A stretch of 14,542 nt of DNA, from assembly GCA_030635005.1 (NCBI GenBank), contig DAOVZS010000044.1, forward strand, positions 1 through 14,542, read 5' to 3'. This stretch comes from Thiomargarita sp. (lineage in GTDB: Bacteria > Pseudomonadota > Gammaproteobacteria > Beggiatoales > Beggiatoaceae). The translations under genes were made by a program, and so were the position numbers. Positions 13,785-14,542 of the stretch are shown here, one piece after another (position 1 is the stretch's first letter; each line of letters opens with the position of its first letter). The notes below the pieces were generated by a model that saw only the letters and a program-made list of their open reading frames with translations, did no database searches and was not told where the DNA came from.

Positions 13785-14542
13785 GTTAAATGATTGAGTG
13801 TTGTTTTAACGACTTGATGTAAAGGTGTTAATTCTGGATAATGAGCGGTGACTTCTACAATATAATTCAAAGTTCTTGGAATATCTTTAAGATAACCAGA
13901 TTTTCCATCACGGTGATATAAACGTGCAAAAATACCACTGGCTTTTAAATGTCGTTGTATCCCCATCCAATCAAACCATTGTAAAAATTGTTTTTGATCA
14001 ATTCCCTTTAAAAGATTCGCATGTTGTGCATGTGCGTAATAATCTAAAGCCCAGCCTTGCACTTGTTTAAGAGGCCATGAAATATAACAATCGCGTAATA
14101 AGGAAACCAGATCATAGGTGATGGGACCTAACACTGCATCCTGAAAATCTAAAATACCTGGATTATTTTGAGGTAGACACATTAAATTACGGGAGTGATA
14201 ATCACGGTGGACAAACACTTGAGGTTGTGATAACGCTGAGTGACTTAATAATTCAAAACATGGTTTTACAGTGTCAGGTGGAGAGGGGAAATTTAAATGT
14301 TTACCCCATAACCAATGGGTAAACAAATCCATTTCATTATGCAATAATTGATGATCATATAAGGGTAAATTATGCGTCGCCGTGTGCGTTTGCATTAACA
14401 GTAAAGCATCCAAAGCATCTTGATATAAATGTTCCACCTGTTCTTGATGCGCTAAGGCTGGTAAATACACTTGTTCCCCTAAATCTGTCAAGACTAAAAA
14501 ACCGTGTTCAAGATTACTGGCTACAATTTTTGGTACATTTGC
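13781..14542 (-). CDS. amgK: N-acetylmuramate/GlcNAc anomeric kinase AmgK (5' end outside window)
   Basis: AmgK phosphorylates the anomeric carbon of MurNAc or GlcNAc with ATP (EC 2.7.1.221), supplying MurU. The frame is open to the window edge, with 253 residues visible. The visible start reads ANVPKIVASNLEHGFLVL and then DLGEQVYL, the end of the N lobe, so the true start lies to the right and the TTG at 14489-14491 is not a credible start. The aminoglycoside-phosphotransferase-type catalytic loop VHRDYHSRNL lies near 14185-14212 (Asp at 14201-14203). The metal-binding ILDFQDAVLGP motif lies near 14126-14156 (Asp at 14147-14149). YDLVSLLRD follows. It overlaps murU by 4 bases and leads the amgK-murU-kinase-kinase run. 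Confidence 0.92.
   Translation of the reverse strand, partial: ANVPKIVASNLEHGFLVLTDLGEQVYLPALAHQEQVEHLYQDALDALLLMQTHTATHNLPLYDHQLLHNEMDLFTHWLWGKHLNFPSPPDTVKPCFELLSHSALSQPQVFVHRDYHSRNLMCLPQNNPGILDFQDAVLGPITYDLVSLLRDCYISWPLKQVQGWALDYYAHAQHANLLKGIDQKQFLQWFDWMGIQRHLKASGIFARLYHRDGKSGYLKDIPRTLNYIVEVTAHYPELTPLHQVVKTTLNHLT

Noticed and set aside
14489..14491. TTG as the start codon of amgK
   Set aside because: The frame continues to the window edge with residues (GFLVL before DLGEQ) that fit the kinase N lobe, so the gene starts outside the window.

Overview
The window looks like chromosomal DNA from an AT-rich gammaproteobacterium. RsmJ, LolB with its upstream TPR lipoprotein, the AmgK/MurU recycling pair and GspH/GspI pseudopilins together fit a Gram-negative gammaproteobacterium with an outer membrane and type II secretion. 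The low GC, the many long hybrid histidine kinases and the scattered operons remind me of sulfur-oxidising Thiotrichales/Beggiatoa-type genomes. That lineage is inferred from style, not shown by a marker.

Layout. Positions 1-435 hold no convincing gene: there is a repetitive, hairpin-bearing stretch at the left edge and weak inverted repeats. Positions 436-1258 (minus) carry gspH then gspI as an overlapping pair. Divergent from these, 1308-2060 (plus) is rsmJ, whose 3' end overlaps a convergent small predicted methyltransferase (2044-2514, minus). Positions 2589-4778 (plus) encode a large HAD-superfamily protein of the type found near surface-polysaccharide genes. A hairpin separates it from a minus-strand cluster, TPR lipoprotein -> lolB -> ftsY (8120 to 4819). 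A divergent promoter region with a perfect palindrome and a heptad tandem repeat leads to guaB (8213-9679, plus), which ends at a strong bidirectional terminator. The rest (14542 to 9727, minus) is one tightly packed run: amgK (5' end outside the window) -> murU -> response regulator/histidine kinase -> larger hybrid histidine kinase with a degenerate second receiver and a C-terminal PAS domain.

How the genes work together. AmgK phosphorylates the anomeric position of cell-wall MurNAc, and MurU turns MurNAc-1-phosphate into UDP-MurNAc, bypassing de novo synthesis. The two downstream kinases overlap or abut these genes, so they are probably co-transcribed with them, and neither carries a DNA-binding output domain. 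LolB inserts lipoproteins into the outer membrane and FtsY brings ribosomes to the inner membrane, so the TPR-lolB-ftsY run is an envelope-biogenesis cluster. GuaB and RsmJ are housekeeping functions. I do not see a clearly new defence or mobile system. The most interesting points are the recycling-plus-signalling operon, the unusual guaB leader, the orphan gspHI pair, and the small methyltransferase overlapping rsmJ.
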